NCBI RefSeq assembly: GCF_002209535.1
Contig: NZ_NJIG01000004.1
Span: 186,001-250,000 of the forward strand
DNA: 64,000 bases
Origin: Achromobacter marplatensis
GTDB lineage: Bacteria > Pseudomonadota > Gammaproteobacteria > Burkholderiales > Burkholderiaceae_B
Direction of reading: 5' to 3'
Part shown: positions 32,130 to 42,901 of the stretch, one piece after another
How positions within the stretch are numbered: position 1 is the first letter of the stretch
How the letters are laid out: every line of letters starts with the position of its first letter
Translations under genes and position numbers: made by a program
The notes under the pieces: model-generated
The model's database searches: none
What the model saw: only the letters and a program-made list of their open reading frames with translations
Told to the model about the DNA's origin: nothing

Positions 32130-33050
32130 ATGAAACTTCCCCCGCTGGGATCCCTGCGTGTCTTCGATGCGGCGGCCCGTCATGAAGCCTTCGGCCGGGC
32201 GGCAGAAGAGTTGCACGTCACACACGGTGCGGTCAGCCGGCAGATCAAGCAACTGGAGCAGGCACTGGGGCTGGTCTTGTTCGAACGCCGGAATCGGGCT
32301 GTTTTTCTGACCGATGCCGGGCGCCAGTTGCTGGTTCTGACGCGCAGCCTGTTCGAGCAATTGGCGGCCGGCTTGGCGCAACTGCGTCAACCTGCTGCCG
32401 ACGCGCCGCTGGTGCTGTCATGCGAACCGACGATCGCCATGATGTGGCTGATTCCGCGCCTGCCCGATTTCCAGCGGGCGCATCCCGGTATCCAGGTGCA
32501 TCTGTATGCGGCGGGCGGCCCCGTGGACTTCGCGGCGCAAGGCGTGGACGTGGCACTACGGCGCAACGATTTCGAATGGGACGCGGCCTTGCATGCGGAG
32601 CGCGTATGCGATGAATGGACGGGCCCTGTCTGCCGGCCGGGCGTGGCGGGCAGTCCCGGCGAGCAAGCCTGGAACGGTTCGCCGGCCCTGGGCAGCGCAA
32701 CCCGGCCGGGCGCCTGGCGGCAATGGGCGCAGGCCTCGGGCCACAAGGCCCCGCGCAAGGCCGGGCCAGTCTATGAACATTTCTATCTCAGCCTGCAGGC
32801 AGCCGCGGCGGGTCTAGGCATTGCCATCGGCTCGGCGCTGATGGTGCGGGACGCGTTGCGCGACCACCGGTTGGAGGCGCCTTGCGGATTCATCCGCGAC
32901 GGTTCGGCGTACTTCCTGTTGTCGTCTCGTCCCTACGGGGACGATCCCCGGGCGGTGGCGTTTCTGGCATGGCTGCGCCAGCAGGCTGCGGCGTCGTTGC
33001 CGGATGCGGAGGGCCGCGACGCCGGGCCGGATCAGAGCGTGGCGTCGTAG
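32130..33050 (+). CDS. LysR-family regulator (GcvA-like)
   Basis: 306-aa regulator. The N-terminal helix-turn-helix begins KLPPLGSLRVFDAAARHEAFGRAAEELHVTHGAVSRQIKQLE, of the GcvA type, followed by an effector-binding domain. It is divergent from the LysE-family exporter with 125 bp between, so control of the exporter is likely. Its last 19 bp overlap the 3' end of the convergent xthA gene. Confidence 0.85.
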   Translation: MKLPPLGSLRVFDAAARHEAFGRAAEELHVTHGAVSRQIKQLEQALGLVLFERRNRAVFLTDAGRQLLVLTRSLFEQLAAGLAQLRQPAADAPLVLSCEPTIAMMWLIPRLPDFQRAHPGIQVHLYAAGGPVDFAAQGVDVALRRNDFEWDAALHAERVCDEWTGPVCRPGVAGSPGEQAWNGSPALGSATRPGAWRQWAQASGHKAPRKAGPVYEHFYLSLQAAAAGLGIAIGSALMVRDALRDHRLEAPCGFIRDGSAYFLLSSRPYGDDPRAVAFLAWLRQQAAASLPDAEGRDAGPDQSVAS

Positions 33051-33820
33051 TCGATCGTCAGCGGCGCGTGGTCCGAGAAGCGTTCGTCCTTGTAGATGGC
33101 CACGTTACGGGCGCGGGCGGCGATGCCGGGGGTAGCGATCTGGTAATCGATACGCCACCCGACGTTCTTGGCCCAGGCCTGGCCGCGGTTGCTCCACCAG
33201 GTGTACTGGTCGGGCCGGTCGTCGATGGTGCGGAACACGTCCACGAAGCCGCGTTTGTCGAACACGTCGGTCAGCCAGGCGCGTTCCTCGGGCAGGAAAC
33301 CGGAATTCTTCAGGTTGCCCTTCCAGTTCTTCAGGTCGATTTCCTTATGCGCGATGTTCCAGTCGCCGCAGATGATGAATTCCCGGCCGGTGGTCTTGTG
33401 CTCGTGCATCAGGGCGTCGATCCAGGGGCCGAAGCGGTCCAGGAAACGGTACTTGGCTTGTTGCCGTTCGTCGCCGCTCGATCCCGACGGCAGGTAGGCG
33501 CTGATCACCGACAGGTTCTTCCAGTCGGCGCGGATGATGCGGCCTTCGGGGTCGAATTCCTCGCAGTCCAGTCCGACGTTCACGCGTTCGGCGGCATCGC
33601 GCAGGTAGATGCCCACGCCGCTGTAGCCCTTCTTGACCGCGTGGTGGAAGTGGCCGGTATAGCCGGGCGGGTGGCGCAGGTCATCGGTCAGGTCCGCGTC
33701 GGCGATCTTGATTTCCTGAAGGCAAAGGACGTCTGCGGCATGCTTGTCCATCCAGGGTTGCAGGCCCTTGCGGAAGGCGGAACGGATGCCGTTGAGATTG
33801 ATGGACGTGATGCGCAGCAA
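33032..33820 (-). CDS. xthA: exodeoxyribonuclease III
   Basis: 262-aa Mg-dependent AP endonuclease and 3'-5' exonuclease of base-excision repair. Catalytic motifs are in order: NLNGIRSA near the N-terminus, LCLQEIK with the metal-binding Glu, GYSGVGIYLRD, ICGDWNIAH (Asp/Asn) and SDHAPLTIDYD (Asp/His). The best start is TTG at 33820, preceded by AGGAG 6 nt upstream and giving MLRITSINLNG; no ATG fits. It is divergent from pyrE. Confidence 0.93.
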   Translation of the reverse strand: MLRITSINLNGIRSAFRKGLQPWMDKHAADVLCLQEIKIADADLTDDLRHPPGYTGHFHHAVKKGYSGVGIYLRDAAERVNVGLDCEEFDPEGRIIRADWKNLSVISAYLPSGSSGDERQQAKYRFLDRFGPWIDALMHEHKTTGREFIICGDWNIAHKEIDLKNWKGNLKNSGFLPEERAWLTDVFDKRGFVDVFRTIDDRPDQYTWWSNRGQAWAKNVGWRIDYQIATPGIAARARNVAIYKDERFSDHAPLTIDYDATL

Positions 33821-33953
33821 AGCGAGACTCCTGTAGAGCGGCCGTGGGGGCCGGAACAATGTCAGGAATTTAACCGACTCGGCGGCGGGGTCGGGCAATA
33901 GCCCTGACACCGGATAAAATGCCGGGGTTTGCCATCTACCGGATCCCCCTCGT

Positions 33954-34640
33954 ATGCCCGCCGCCACCTCTTCCGCCACCTCCCTCGATTTTGTCCGCTT
34001 TGCCCTGAACGAAGGCGTGCTGCGCTTTGGCAGTTTCAAGGTTAAATCGGGCCGGATCAGCCCCTATTTCTTCAATGCCGGCCTGTTCAACAGCGGCGGT
34101 TCGGTCGGCAAGCTGGCGCAGTTCTACGCGCAGGCGCTGCTGGATTCGGGCGTGGAATTCGACATGCTGTTCGGCCCGGCATACAAGGGGATTCCGTTGG
34201 CGACCGCAACGGCCGTGGCGCTGGCCGGCCACCCGGCCATGCAAGGCCGTGGCGACGTGCCGTTTGCCTACAACCGCAAGGAAGCCAAGGACCACGGCGA
34301 AGGCGGCACCCTGGTCGGCGCACCGCTTAAGGGCAAGGTCGTCATCATTGACGACGTGATCACGGCAGGCACGTCGGTGCGCGAATCCGTTGAGATCATC
34401 CGCAGCGCGGGCGCCGAACCGGCCGCCGTGCTGATCGCCATGGACCGCATGGAACGCGCCGGCCCGGACGATGCGCTGTCGGCGCATTCCGCAGTGCAGG
34501 ACGTGGCCAAGACCTACGGCATCCCGGTCGTGGCGATCGCGTCGCTGTCGGACATCATGGCTTTGTTGCAAGACGACGCATCGTTCGCTGAAAACCGCGA
34601 CGCCGTGCAGGCGTACCGGACGAAGTACGGGGTGAAGTAA
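33954..34640 (+). CDS. pyrE: orotate phosphoribosyltransferase
   Basis: 228-aa enzyme of UMP synthesis: orotate plus PRPP gives OMP plus pyrophosphate. The PRPP-binding motif [13 protein letters not shown] is at residues about 124-136, the flexible catalytic loop region reads [13 protein letters not shown], and [18 protein letters not shown] is the N-terminal signature. It is monocistronic with a strong bidirectional terminator after the gene. The pyrE/xthA divergent pair is a common arrangement in this lineage. Confidence 0.96.
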   Translation: MPAATSSATSLDFVRFALNEGVLRFGSFKVKSGRISPYFFNAGLFNSGGSVGKLAQFYAQALLDSGVEFDMLFGPAYKGIPLATATAVALAGHPAMQGRGDVPFAYNRKEAKDHGEGGTLVGAPLKGKVVIIDDVITAGTSVRESVEIIRSAGAEPAAVLIAMDRMERAGPDDALSAHSAVQDVAKTYGIPVVAIASLSDIMALLQDDASFAENRDAVQAYRTKYGVK

Positions 34641-34711
34641 ACAGGAGGCAAAGGGCTGGCGGGTGCGTGCCAGCCCGCTCAACCGTTGACCCTCCCCATT
34701 CTTCGCAAAAG

Positions 34712-34742
34712 AAAAGGCCGCGGCAATGTGCCGCGGCCTTTT
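34712..34742. terminator. bidirectional intrinsic terminator between pyrE and gatB
   Basis: Perfect 14-bp arms, AAAAGGCCGCGGCA (34712-34725) and its complement (34729-34742), with an ATG loop. The A-run on one side and T-run on the other let it stop both the pyrE (rightward) and gatB (leftward) transcripts. Confidence 0.9.
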
Positions 34743-34767
34743 ATCCGTCTGATTCCCGAAGGAACGA

Positions 34768-36225
34768 TCAGCTGTCGAGCTTCTGCTTGAGCAGGTCGTT
34801 CACTTGCTGCGGATTGGCCTTGCCGCGGGCGGCCTTCATGATCTGGCCCACCAGCGAGTTGAACGCCTTTTGCTTGCCGGCCCGGTACTCTTCCACGATG
34901 GCCGGGTTGGCGGCCAGCACCTCGTCGATCATGGCGCCGATGGCGCCCGTGTCGCTGATCTGCTTCAAGCCACGCGCGTCGATGATGGCGTCGGCGTCGC
35001 CGCCGTTCTCGCCTGCCCACATGGCGCCGAAGACTTCGCGGGCGATCTTGTTGGAGATCGTGCCGTCGATGATGCGGCCGATCAGCGCGGCCAGCGCCGG
35101 CGCCTGCACGGGCGAATCGGCGATGCTCTTTTCGTCCTTGTTCAAGGCGGCAGCGACTTCGCCCATGACCCAGTTCGCAGCCAGCTTGGCTTGACCTGCC
35201 GGCAGCGCGCGCGCTACGGCTTCGAAGTAGGCGGCCAGATCGCGGCTGACGGTCAGTTGGGCGGCGTCGTAGGCAGGCAGGCCGAATTCCGATTCGAAGC
35301 GGGCGCGCTGGGCGGCCGGCAGCTCGGGCATGGCGGCGCGCACTTCGTCGACCCAGGCGCTGGAGATCACGAGCGTGGGCAGGTCGGGGTCGGGGAAGTA
35401 GCGGTAGTCGTGCGCATCTTCCTTGCTGCGCATGCTGCGCGTTTCGTCGCGGTCGGCGTCGTACAGGCGCGTTTCCTGCACGACCGTGCCGCCGTCTTCG
35501 ATCAGCTCGATCTGGCGGCGCGCTTCATAGACGATGGCGCGTTCCAGGAAGCGGAACGAGTTGACGTTCTTGATCTCGGTACGGGTGCCGAATTCCTTCT
35601 GGCCGACCGGGCGCACCGACACGTTGGCGTCGCAGCGGAACGACCCTTCCTGCATGTTGCCGTCGCAGATGCCCAGCCAGACCACCAGGCTGTGCAGGGC
35701 GCGGGCATAGGACACGGCCTCGGCGGCCGAGCGCATTTCCGGTTCCGTCACGATTTCCAGCAGCGGGGTGCCGGCGCGGTTCAGGTCGATGCCGCTGGCA
35801 GGCGAGCCGTTGGCCAGCGTGAAGTCGTCGTGCAGCGATTTGCCGGCGTCTTCTTCCAGGTGGGCGCGCGTCAGGTTGACGGTTTTTTCTTCTTCACCCA
35901 CGAAGAACGACAGCGAACCGCCCACGACCACCGGCAGCTCGTACTGGCTGATCTGGTAGCCCTTGGGCAGGTCGGGGTAGAAGTAGTTCTTGCGCGCAAA
36001 GACAGAACGCGGCGCGATCGTGGCGCCCACGGCCAGGCCGAATCGGATGGCGCGCTCGGCCGCGCCGCGGTTCATGACCGGCAGGCTGCCCGGCAAGGCG
36101 AGGTCCACTTCGTTGGCATGCGTGTTGGGCGCGGCGCCGAATTCAGTGCTGCTGCCCGAAAAAATCTTGGAGCCGGTGGAAAGCTGGGTGTGCGTTTCCA
36201 GGCCGATTACGATTTCCCAGTTCAT
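34768..36225 (-). CDS. gatB: Asp-tRNA(Asn)/Glu-tRNA(Gln) amidotransferase subunit B
   Basis: 485-aa tRNA-binding and kinase subunit of GatCAB, which converts misacylated Glu-tRNA(Gln) or Asp-tRNA(Asn). It begins [15 protein letters not shown], the GatB signature, followed by [18 protein letters not shown]. The C-terminal YqeY-like tail domain (VNDLLKQKL) ends the chain. Start at ATG 36225. It is the last gene of gatC-gatA-gatB; a GC-rich repeat lies between gatA and gatB. Confidence 0.96.
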   Translation of the reverse strand: MNWEIVIGLETHTQLSTGSKIFSGSSTEFGAAPNTHANEVDLALPGSLPVMNRGAAERAIRFGLAVGATIAPRSVFARKNYFYPDLPKGYQISQYELPVVVGGSLSFFVGEEEKTVNLTRAHLEEDAGKSLHDDFTLANGSPASGIDLNRAGTPLLEIVTEPEMRSAAEAVSYARALHSLVVWLGICDGNMQEGSFRCDANVSVRPVGQKEFGTRTEIKNVNSFRFLERAIVYEARRQIELIEDGGTVVQETRLYDADRDETRSMRSKEDAHDYRYFPDPDLPTLVISSAWVDEVRAAMPELPAAQRARFESEFGLPAYDAAQLTVSRDLAAYFEAVARALPAGQAKLAANWVMGEVAAALNKDEKSIADSPVQAPALAALIGRIIDGTISNKIAREVFGAMWAGENGGDADAIIDARGLKQISDTGAIGAMIDEVLAANPAIVEEYRAGKQKAFNSLVGQIMKAARGKANPQQVNDLLKQKLDS

Positions 36226-36261
36226 TATCTGTAGTTCCAATCAATAGTGCCGCGGCGGAGC

Positions 36262-36337
36262 GCGCCAGCGGCGCCGGGCCGCCCCAAGGCGCTGGCAGCC
36301 CCCTTGGGGGGCAGCGAACGGAGTGAGCGTGGGGGCC
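36262..36337. repeat. dispersed GC-rich element F after the gatA stop codon
   Basis: About 76 bp with stacked palindromes, including CCCCCTTGGGGGG and GCGAACGGAGTGAGCG-like segments, 4 nt from the gatA stop codon. This motif class is frequent after genes in Burkholderiales, by my recollection. It resembles elements E (29534, 49381) in the CCCCC-GGGGG core and in abutting a stop codon. Confidence 0.6.
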
Positions 36338-36340
36338 TCA

Positions 36341-37858
36341 TCAGAGCGGGGACCGCGTATGCCAGTTGGTGACTTGTTGGTAGCGGTCGGCGATGGCCAA
36401 CAGGCGGCCTTCGTCGAAGTAGTTGCCGATGATCTGCAGGCCGACCGGGCGGCCCGAGCCGAAGCCGCACGGGATCGACATTGCGGGCAGGCCGGCCAGG
36501 CTGACGCCCAGCGTGTAGACGTCGGCCAGCCAGTCGGCCGTCGGGTCGTCGCGGTTGTCGCCGATGTTCTTGGCGACCGTCGGGGTGACCGGGCCCATGA
36601 TCACGTCGCATTGGCCGGCATAGGCGCGCTGGAAATCCTGCGCGATCAGGCGGCGCAGGCGCTGCGCTTGCAGGTAGTAGGCGTCGTAATAGCCGTGCGA
36701 CAGCACGTAGGTGCCGATCAGGATGCGGCGCTTGACCTCGCTGCCGAAGCCTTCGGCGCGCGAGCGGCTGATCATCTCGGTGAGATCGCCGTACTGCTCG
36801 GTACGGTGGCCATAGCGCACGCCGTCGTAGCGGGCCAGGTTGCTGGACGCTTCCGCGGGGGCGATGACGTAGTAGGCGGGAATGGCCAGTTCGGTGCGCG
36901 GCAGCGACACCGGCACGCGCACGGCGCCCAGCGCTTCGAACTGGGCCAGGGCGGCTTCCACCGCCGCGGCCACGTCGGCGGCCAGGCCGGCGCCGAAATA
37001 CTCTTGCGGCACGCCGATGCGCAGGCCCTTCAGGGGCTGGCTGCCGGCGGCGTCAAATGCGGCCTGGGCCGAATCGAAGTCGCGGCGGACGCGGCCCGGT
37101 TCGTTGACGGCGGCGTCGCACTTTTCCAGGCTGGTGGCGTCGCGCGGATCGAAGCCGCTGACGACATCCAGCAGTTCAAGCAGGTCGCGGCTGCTGGCGG
37201 CCAGCGGGCCGGCCTGGTCCAGGCTGGAGCCGAAGGCCACCATGCCATAGCGCGAGACCGTGCCGTAGGTCGGCTTGATGCCGCTCACGCCGCACAGGGC
37301 AGCGGGCTGGCGCACCGAACCGCCGGTGTCGGTGCCGGTGGCGGCGGCCACCAGGCGGGCGGCCACGGCGGCGGCCGAACCGCCCGAGGAGCCACCCGGT
37401 ACGGCGGCGTGGTCCCAGGGGTTCTTCACGGCGCCGTAGGCCGAGTTCTCGTTGCCGGAGCCCATGGCGAATTCGTCGCAGTTCAGCTTGCCGATGGACA
37501 CGGCGCCGGCCGCGCCCAGGCGTTCGACGACGGTGGCGTCGAACGGGCTGACATAACCTTCCAGCATCTTGCTGCCGGCGGTGGTGCGCCAGCCGCGGGT
37601 CACGAACGCGTCCTTGTGGGCGATGGGTACGCCGGCCAGCGGGCCTGCCGTACCATCGGCCAGGGCGGCGTCGGCGGCGCGGGCCTGCGCCAGCGTCAAT
37701 TCAGCGTCAATATGTAAAAAGCAATTCAGGCCGCTGGCCGCATCGGCGGCCGCCAGGGCGCTTTGCGCCAGTTCCACGGCGCTGACCTGGCGTTGGGCGA
37801 GGGCCGCGCGCAAAGCGGCGATCCCCTCGAATTGGGTGTGCAAGGCGGGTTTCGTCAT
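36341..37858 (-). CDS. gatA: Asp-tRNA(Asn)/Glu-tRNA(Gln) amidotransferase subunit A
   Basis: 505-aa amidase-signature subunit that hydrolyses glutamine to feed ammonia to GatB. The Ser-cisSer-Lys catalytic triad is visible: Lys in GVPIAHKD and the serines in [31 protein letters not shown] is also diagnostic. It lies 3 nt downstream of gatC and upstream of gatB in the same unit. Confidence 0.97.
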   Translation of the reverse strand: MTKPALHTQFEGIAALRAALAQRQVSAVELAQSALAAADAASGLNCFLHIDAELTLAQARAADAALADGTAGPLAGVPIAHKDAFVTRGWRTTAGSKMLEGYVSPFDATVVERLGAAGAVSIGKLNCDEFAMGSGNENSAYGAVKNPWDHAAVPGGSSGGSAAAVAARLVAAATGTDTGGSVRQPAALCGVSGIKPTYGTVSRYGMVAFGSSLDQAGPLAASSRDLLELLDVVSGFDPRDATSLEKCDAAVNEPGRVRRDFDSAQAAFDAAGSQPLKGLRIGVPQEYFGAGLAADVAAAVEAALAQFEALGAVRVPVSLPRTELAIPAYYVIAPAEASSNLARYDGVRYGHRTEQYGDLTEMISRSRAEGFGSEVKRRILIGTYVLSHGYYDAYYLQAQRLRRLIAQDFQRAYAGQCDVIMGPVTPTVAKNIGDNRDDPTADWLADVYTLGVSLAGLPAMSIPCGFGSGRPVGLQIIGNYFDEGRLLAIADRYQQVTNWHTRSPL

Positions 37859-37861
37859 GGC

Positions 37862-38170
37862 TCAGTCCAGGACTTTAGGGACCAGGAACAAGCCTTCCTG
37901 GGCGTCGGGGGCGTTGGCCAGCAGCGCCTGGCGGCGGGCTTCCGAGCTGGCCTCGGTCACGGCGTCTTCACGCAGGCGCAGCACGATGTCCTCATGGGCG
38001 GACAGGGGGTGGGCCAGGGGTTCGACGCCTTGGGTGTCGACGGCCTGGAGCCGTTCGATCAGGTGGAGGATGCCGTTCAACTCGGCCTGCGCGACGGTGC
38101 GCTGGTCGGGGGTCAGTTCGATTCTGGCCAGCCGGGCAATGCGGGCCACATCTGTGTCATTAAGCGCCAT
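37862..38170 (-). CDS. gatC: Asp-tRNA(Asn)/Glu-tRNA(Gln) amidotransferase subunit C
   Basis: 102-aa belt subunit that stabilises GatA-GatB. It starts MALNDTDVARIARLARIELTPDQ, the typical GatC N-terminus, and has the central LQAVDTQGVEPLAHP motif. It is the first gene of gatCAB, divergent from mreB across about 227 bp that must hold both promoters. Confidence 0.95.
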   Translation of the reverse strand: MALNDTDVARIARLARIELTPDQRTVAQAELNGILHLIERLQAVDTQGVEPLAHPLSAHEDIVLRLREDAVTEASSEARRQALLANAPDAQEGLFLVPKVLD

Positions 38171-39441
<1,271 letters not shown>

Positions 39442-39525
39442 TACCGCCCGCCAGCCCGGAGCCTCGCTTTTTCACGGCTCCGGCCGCTGCGGGAGCGACG
39501 GACGCGGGTGCCCGGGCTGAGATTC

Positions 39526-40410
39526 ATGCAACGACAAGGGACCCCCCCCCTATTCAGGCGCGGCCCACCTGCGGAGGTGCGGCTGGTCGTTCTGGTCGTC
39601 CTTGCTTTGGCCCTGATCATCATGGATTCGCAATGGCGCATGCTGGAACCGGCGCGCCGTGCGATGTCCGTGGCGCTTTACCCCTTCCAGCGTGCCGTCA
39701 TGGCGCCGCGCGACCTCGTCCAGCAAGTCAATGAGTGGGTCAACGCGGCCAACCTCATCCGCAGCGAAAACGAAGCCTTGCAGCGCCAGCGCATCGAACT
39801 GGCCCAGGTGGCCAGCCATGCGGCGCAACTGGCCGCCGAAAATGCGCAACTGCGCCGCCTGCTGGGCGTGACCGACACCGTGGCGCAATCGGCCGTGGTG
39901 GTCGAAGTCATGTACGAGCCCACCAACGCGTTCACCCAGCGGCTGGTGTTCAACAAAGGCAGCAAGGCCGGCCTGGCGCCGGGCATGCCCGTCATCGACG
40001 AAGGCGGCGTGGTCGGCCAGATCGTGCGCGTAACGCCGATGACGGCCGAAGCCGCCCTGGTGACGGACGAGCAGGTCTCCATCCCCGTCCAGCTGCTGCG
40101 CAACGGGCTGCGCCTGATCGCGTTCGGCGGCAATTCGCCGGGCAAGATGGAAGTCCGTTACCTTGCCGCCAATGCCGACATCAAGGAAGGCGATACTATC
40201 GTTACCAGCGGCGTCGGCGGTTTGTTCCCTGCCGGCCTGCCCGTGGCCAAAGTGACCTCGGTCGAACGCGACACCGCATCCGGTTTTGCGCGGGCCGTGT
40301 GTGAACCGCTGGCCCACCCCGAACGCTATCGCCACTTCCTGGTCTTGCAGGTGGATGTGGCCCGCGCCGAGTCCAACCGTCAGGAGGTCGATTCCGGTGG
40401 ATCGGACTAA
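39526..40410 (+). CDS. mreC: rod shape-determining protein MreC
   Basis: 294-aa bitopic inner-membrane protein: cytoplasmic N-terminus (MQRQGTPPLFRRG), one helix (about 20-38), then a coiled coil (RSENEALQRQRIELAQVASH) and periplasmic beta domains. It links MreB, MreD and PBP2. I choose ATG 39526 over the upstream GTG (39508) because the shorter N-terminus is family-like. A nine-C tract at 39542-39550 lies in codons 6-9. The 3' end overlaps the mreD start. Confidence 0.92.
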   Translation: MQRQGTPPLFRRGPPAEVRLVVLVVLALALIIMDSQWRMLEPARRAMSVALYPFQRAVMAPRDLVQQVNEWVNAANLIRSENEALQRQRIELAQVASHAAQLAAENAQLRRLLGVTDTVAQSAVVVEVMYEPTNAFTQRLVFNKGSKAGLAPGMPVIDEGGVVGQIVRVTPMTAEAALVTDEQVSIPVQLLRNGLRLIAFGGNSPGKMEVRYLAANADIKEGDTIVTSGVGGLFPAGLPVAKVTSVERDTASGFARAVCEPLAHPERYRHFLVLQVDVARAESNRQEVDSGGSD

Positions 40411-40957
40411 TCAATCGCAACCCAGGCGCCGCCTGGGTACCCCCAGCAACGTGCATCCAGACCGCCTGTCCGGTCCGGCCCACGGCGTTTTCGTCTGGGC
40501 CACGGTGCTGCTGGTGTGGCTGGTTTCGCTGCTGCCGTGGCGCTTGTGGCAGGGCGCGCCCGACGTGCTGCTGCTGATCATCGCCTTCTGGTGCGTGCAC
40601 GAGCCGCGCCGCGTGGGGCTCTTCACCGCGTTCTTCTTTGGCTTGCTGATGGACGTGCACGACGCGGGTCCGCTGGGCGAGCACGCCTTGTCGTACACGC
40701 TGGTCGCCTACGGCGCCGTCGTGTTGCATCGCCGCCTGCAACGGTTCGACCTCTGGAGCCAGGCGATGCATATGCTGCCTGTCTTCTTCATCGCCCGCTT
40801 CCTGACCCAGATCATCCACGCCTGGCTGGCCGGCAAATGGCCGGGCTGGGACTGGTGCATCAGCGTTGCCATCACGGCTGCCCTGTGGCCGTTGGCGGGC
40901 TGGGTCCTGCACTTGCCGCAGCGCGGTGCCGACGACGCCGAATCCTCCTCCGCCTGA
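40397..40957 (+). CDS. mreD: rod shape-determining membrane protein MreD
   Basis: 186-aa integral membrane partner of MreC, with five to six hydrophobic segments (LLIIAFWCVHEPRRVGLFTAFFFGLLMDVHDAGPLGEHAL contains the conserved core). The start is GTG 40397, inside the end of mreC and 9 nt after AGGAGG, giving VDRTNQSQPRRRLG. The overlap of 14 bp suggests translational coupling with mreC. Confidence 0.9.
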   Translation: MDRTNQSQPRRRLGTPSNVHPDRLSGPAHGVFVWATVLLVWLVSLLPWRLWQGAPDVLLLIIAFWCVHEPRRVGLFTAFFFGLLMDVHDAGPLGEHALSYTLVAYGAVVLHRRLQRFDLWSQAMHMLPVFFIARFLTQIIHAWLAGKWPGWDWCISVAITAALWPLAGWVLHLPQRGADDAESSSA

Positions 40958-40972
40958 TGGCGGCGTCGCCTC

Positions 40973-42901
40973 ATGTTTGAATTCAAGAAAACCGGCCAGC
41001 AGCAGAAGCAGCGCTTCCGCCTGCGCGCCTGGGTCGGCGGCGTGTTCGCCCTGGCGTGCTTCGGCGTGCTGGTGGGCAGGTTCTGGTATTTGCAGGTCGA
41101 CCGCTACGAAGGCCTGTCCGAGCGCGCCGACCGCAATCGCATCGCAGTCGTGCCGATCCCGCCGCGCCGCGGCGAAATCCTGGACCGCAACGGCGAAATC
41201 CTGGCGCGCAACTACCGTACCTACACGCTGGAAGTGGTGCCCGCCCACGCCGGCAACATGAACGAGCTCTTCGAGCGGCTGACTGAAGTTGTCTACATCA
41301 GCCCCACCGACCAGCGGCGCTTCAAGCGGCGCGCGGCGGAGTCCAGCCGCTACGCCAGCTTGCAGCTGCGCAATAACCTGAACGAGACCGAGGCCGCGTG
41401 GTTCGCCGCGCACTCGTTCCAGTTCCCGGGTGTCGAGCTGCGTGCGCGCTGGGTGCGCGAGTACCCGCAGGGCCTGTCGGCCGCGCACGTGGTGGGCTAC
41501 ATCGGCCGCATCGCCGAAGGCGACAACGAAGAATTGGAACGCGCCGGGCAGTTGGGCAACTACCGCGGCACCGACGTCATCGGCAAGAAGGGCATCGAGA
41601 AGACCTGGGAAGAGCAACTGCACGGCCGTACCGGCCTGGAAGAGGTCGAAGTCACTGCCGGCGGACGCCCCATGCGCACGCTGCGGCGGATCGACCCGGT
41701 GCCGGGATCGGACATCATGCTGTCCATCGACCTGGGCTTGCAGAAGGTGGCCGAAGAGGCCTTCGAGGGCCAGCGCGGCGCGCTCGTCGCGATCGACCCC
41801 GACACGGGTGAAGTCCTGGCCTTCGTGTCGCAACCGTCCTTCGACCCCAATCTGTTCGTGGACGGCATCGACGTGGACAACTGGCGGATGCTGAACGAGT
41901 CGCCGGACCACCCGCTGATCAACCGCCCGCTGTACGGCACCTATCCGATCGGTTCGACGTATAAGCCCTTCGTGGGCCTGGCCGCACTGGAACTGGGCAA
42001 GCGCCGCGCGACCGACCGCATCTCCGACCCCGGCTATTACGAATTCGGCGGACAGAAATTCCGCAACGCGGGCGGCGCGGCCTACGGCATGACTGACATG
42101 CACAAGGCGATCGTGGTGTCGTCGGACACGTATTTCTATTCGCTGGGCCCCGAGATCGGCGTGAACGCGCTGCACGATTTCACCAAGCAGTTCGGTTTTG
42201 GCCAGATCACCGGCATCGACCTGGAAGGCGAAAAGCGCGGCGTGCTGCCGTCCACCGACTGGAAGCGTTCGGCCTACAAGGACAAGGACCGCCAGCGCTG
42301 GTACGCCGGCGAGACCATTTCCGTGGCCGTGGGCCAGGGCTACAACGCCTTCACCTTGCTGCAGCTGGCGCAGGGCACGTCGACGCTGGCCAACAATGGC
42401 CTGTATCGCCGCCCGCATCTGGTGCACGCGGTACGCGACCCGCGCACGGGCGTGGCCAAGCCCACCGAGTCCGCGCCCGATTACCGGATTCCGTTGAAGC
42501 AGGCCAACGTGGATGTCATCAAGAACGCGATGGCGGATGTGGTGCGGGCCGGCACGGCGCGGCGCGCCTTCGCCAACGCCCCGTACCAGGCGGCAGGCAA
42601 GACGGGCACGGCACAGGTGTTCAGCCTGCGCGGCGGCCACTACCGCGCCAGCGCCATCGACGAACGTCTGCGCGACCACGCGCTATTCATGGGATTTGCG
42701 CCGCTGGAGCATCCCCGCATTGCCGTGTCGCTGATCGTCGAGAACGCAGGCTGGGGCGCCAGCGTGGCCGCGCCCGTGGCGCGCAAGGTGTTCGACTACT
42801 GGTTGGCCAAAGACCGGCAGGACAAGATCGTGCGGCCGGACCGGGCCGATCCGCTGGCGTCCGTTGAATCCATTACTTCCGACGTGGTGCGCCAACAATG
42901 A
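40973..42901 (+). CDS. mrdA: penicillin-binding protein 2 (elongasome transpeptidase)
   Basis: 642-aa class B PBP that crosslinks peptidoglycan during elongation. It has one N-terminal membrane helix (about 20-40), a pedestal domain starting RRGEILDRNGEILA, and a transpeptidase domain. Active-site motifs are S328-T-Y-K331 (GSTYKPF), the SSD variant of SxN (SSDTYFYSLG, normal for PBP2) and KTGTAQ. It follows mreD by 15 nt and overlaps mrdB by 4 nt. Confidence 0.96.
   Translation: MFEFKKTGQQQKQRFRLRAWVGGVFALACFGVLVGRFWYLQVDRYEGLSERADRNRIAVVPIPPRRGEILDRNGEILARNYRTYTLEVVPAHAGNMNELFERLTEVVYISPTDQRRFKRRAAESSRYASLQLRNNLNETEAAWFAAHSFQFPGVELRARWVREYPQGLSAAHVVGYIGRIAEGDNEELERAGQLGNYRGTDVIGKKGIEKTWEEQLHGRTGLEEVEVTAGGRPMRTLRRIDPVPGSDIMLSIDLGLQKVAEEAFEGQRGALVAIDPDTGEVLAFVSQPSFDPNLFVDGIDVDNWRMLNESPDHPLINRPLYGTYPIGSTYKPFVGLAALELGKRRATDRISDPGYYEFGGQKFRNAGGAAYGMTDMHKAIVVSSDTYFYSLGPEIGVNALHDFTKQFGFGQITGIDLEGEKRGVLPSTDWKRSAYKDKDRQRWYAGETISVAVGQGYNAFTLLQLAQGTSTLANNGLYRRPHLVHAVRDPRTGVAKPTESAPDYRIPLKQANVDVIKNAMADVVRAGTARRAFANAPYQAAGKTGTAQVFSLRGGHYRASAIDERLRDHALFMGFAPLEHPRIAVSLIVENAGWGASVAAPVARKVFDYWLAKDRQDKIVRPDRADPLASVESITSDVVRQQ

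Noticed and set aside
40202..42679. 825-codon minus-strand frame opposite mreD and mrdA
   Set aside because: Antisense shadow of genes with intact catalytic motifs.
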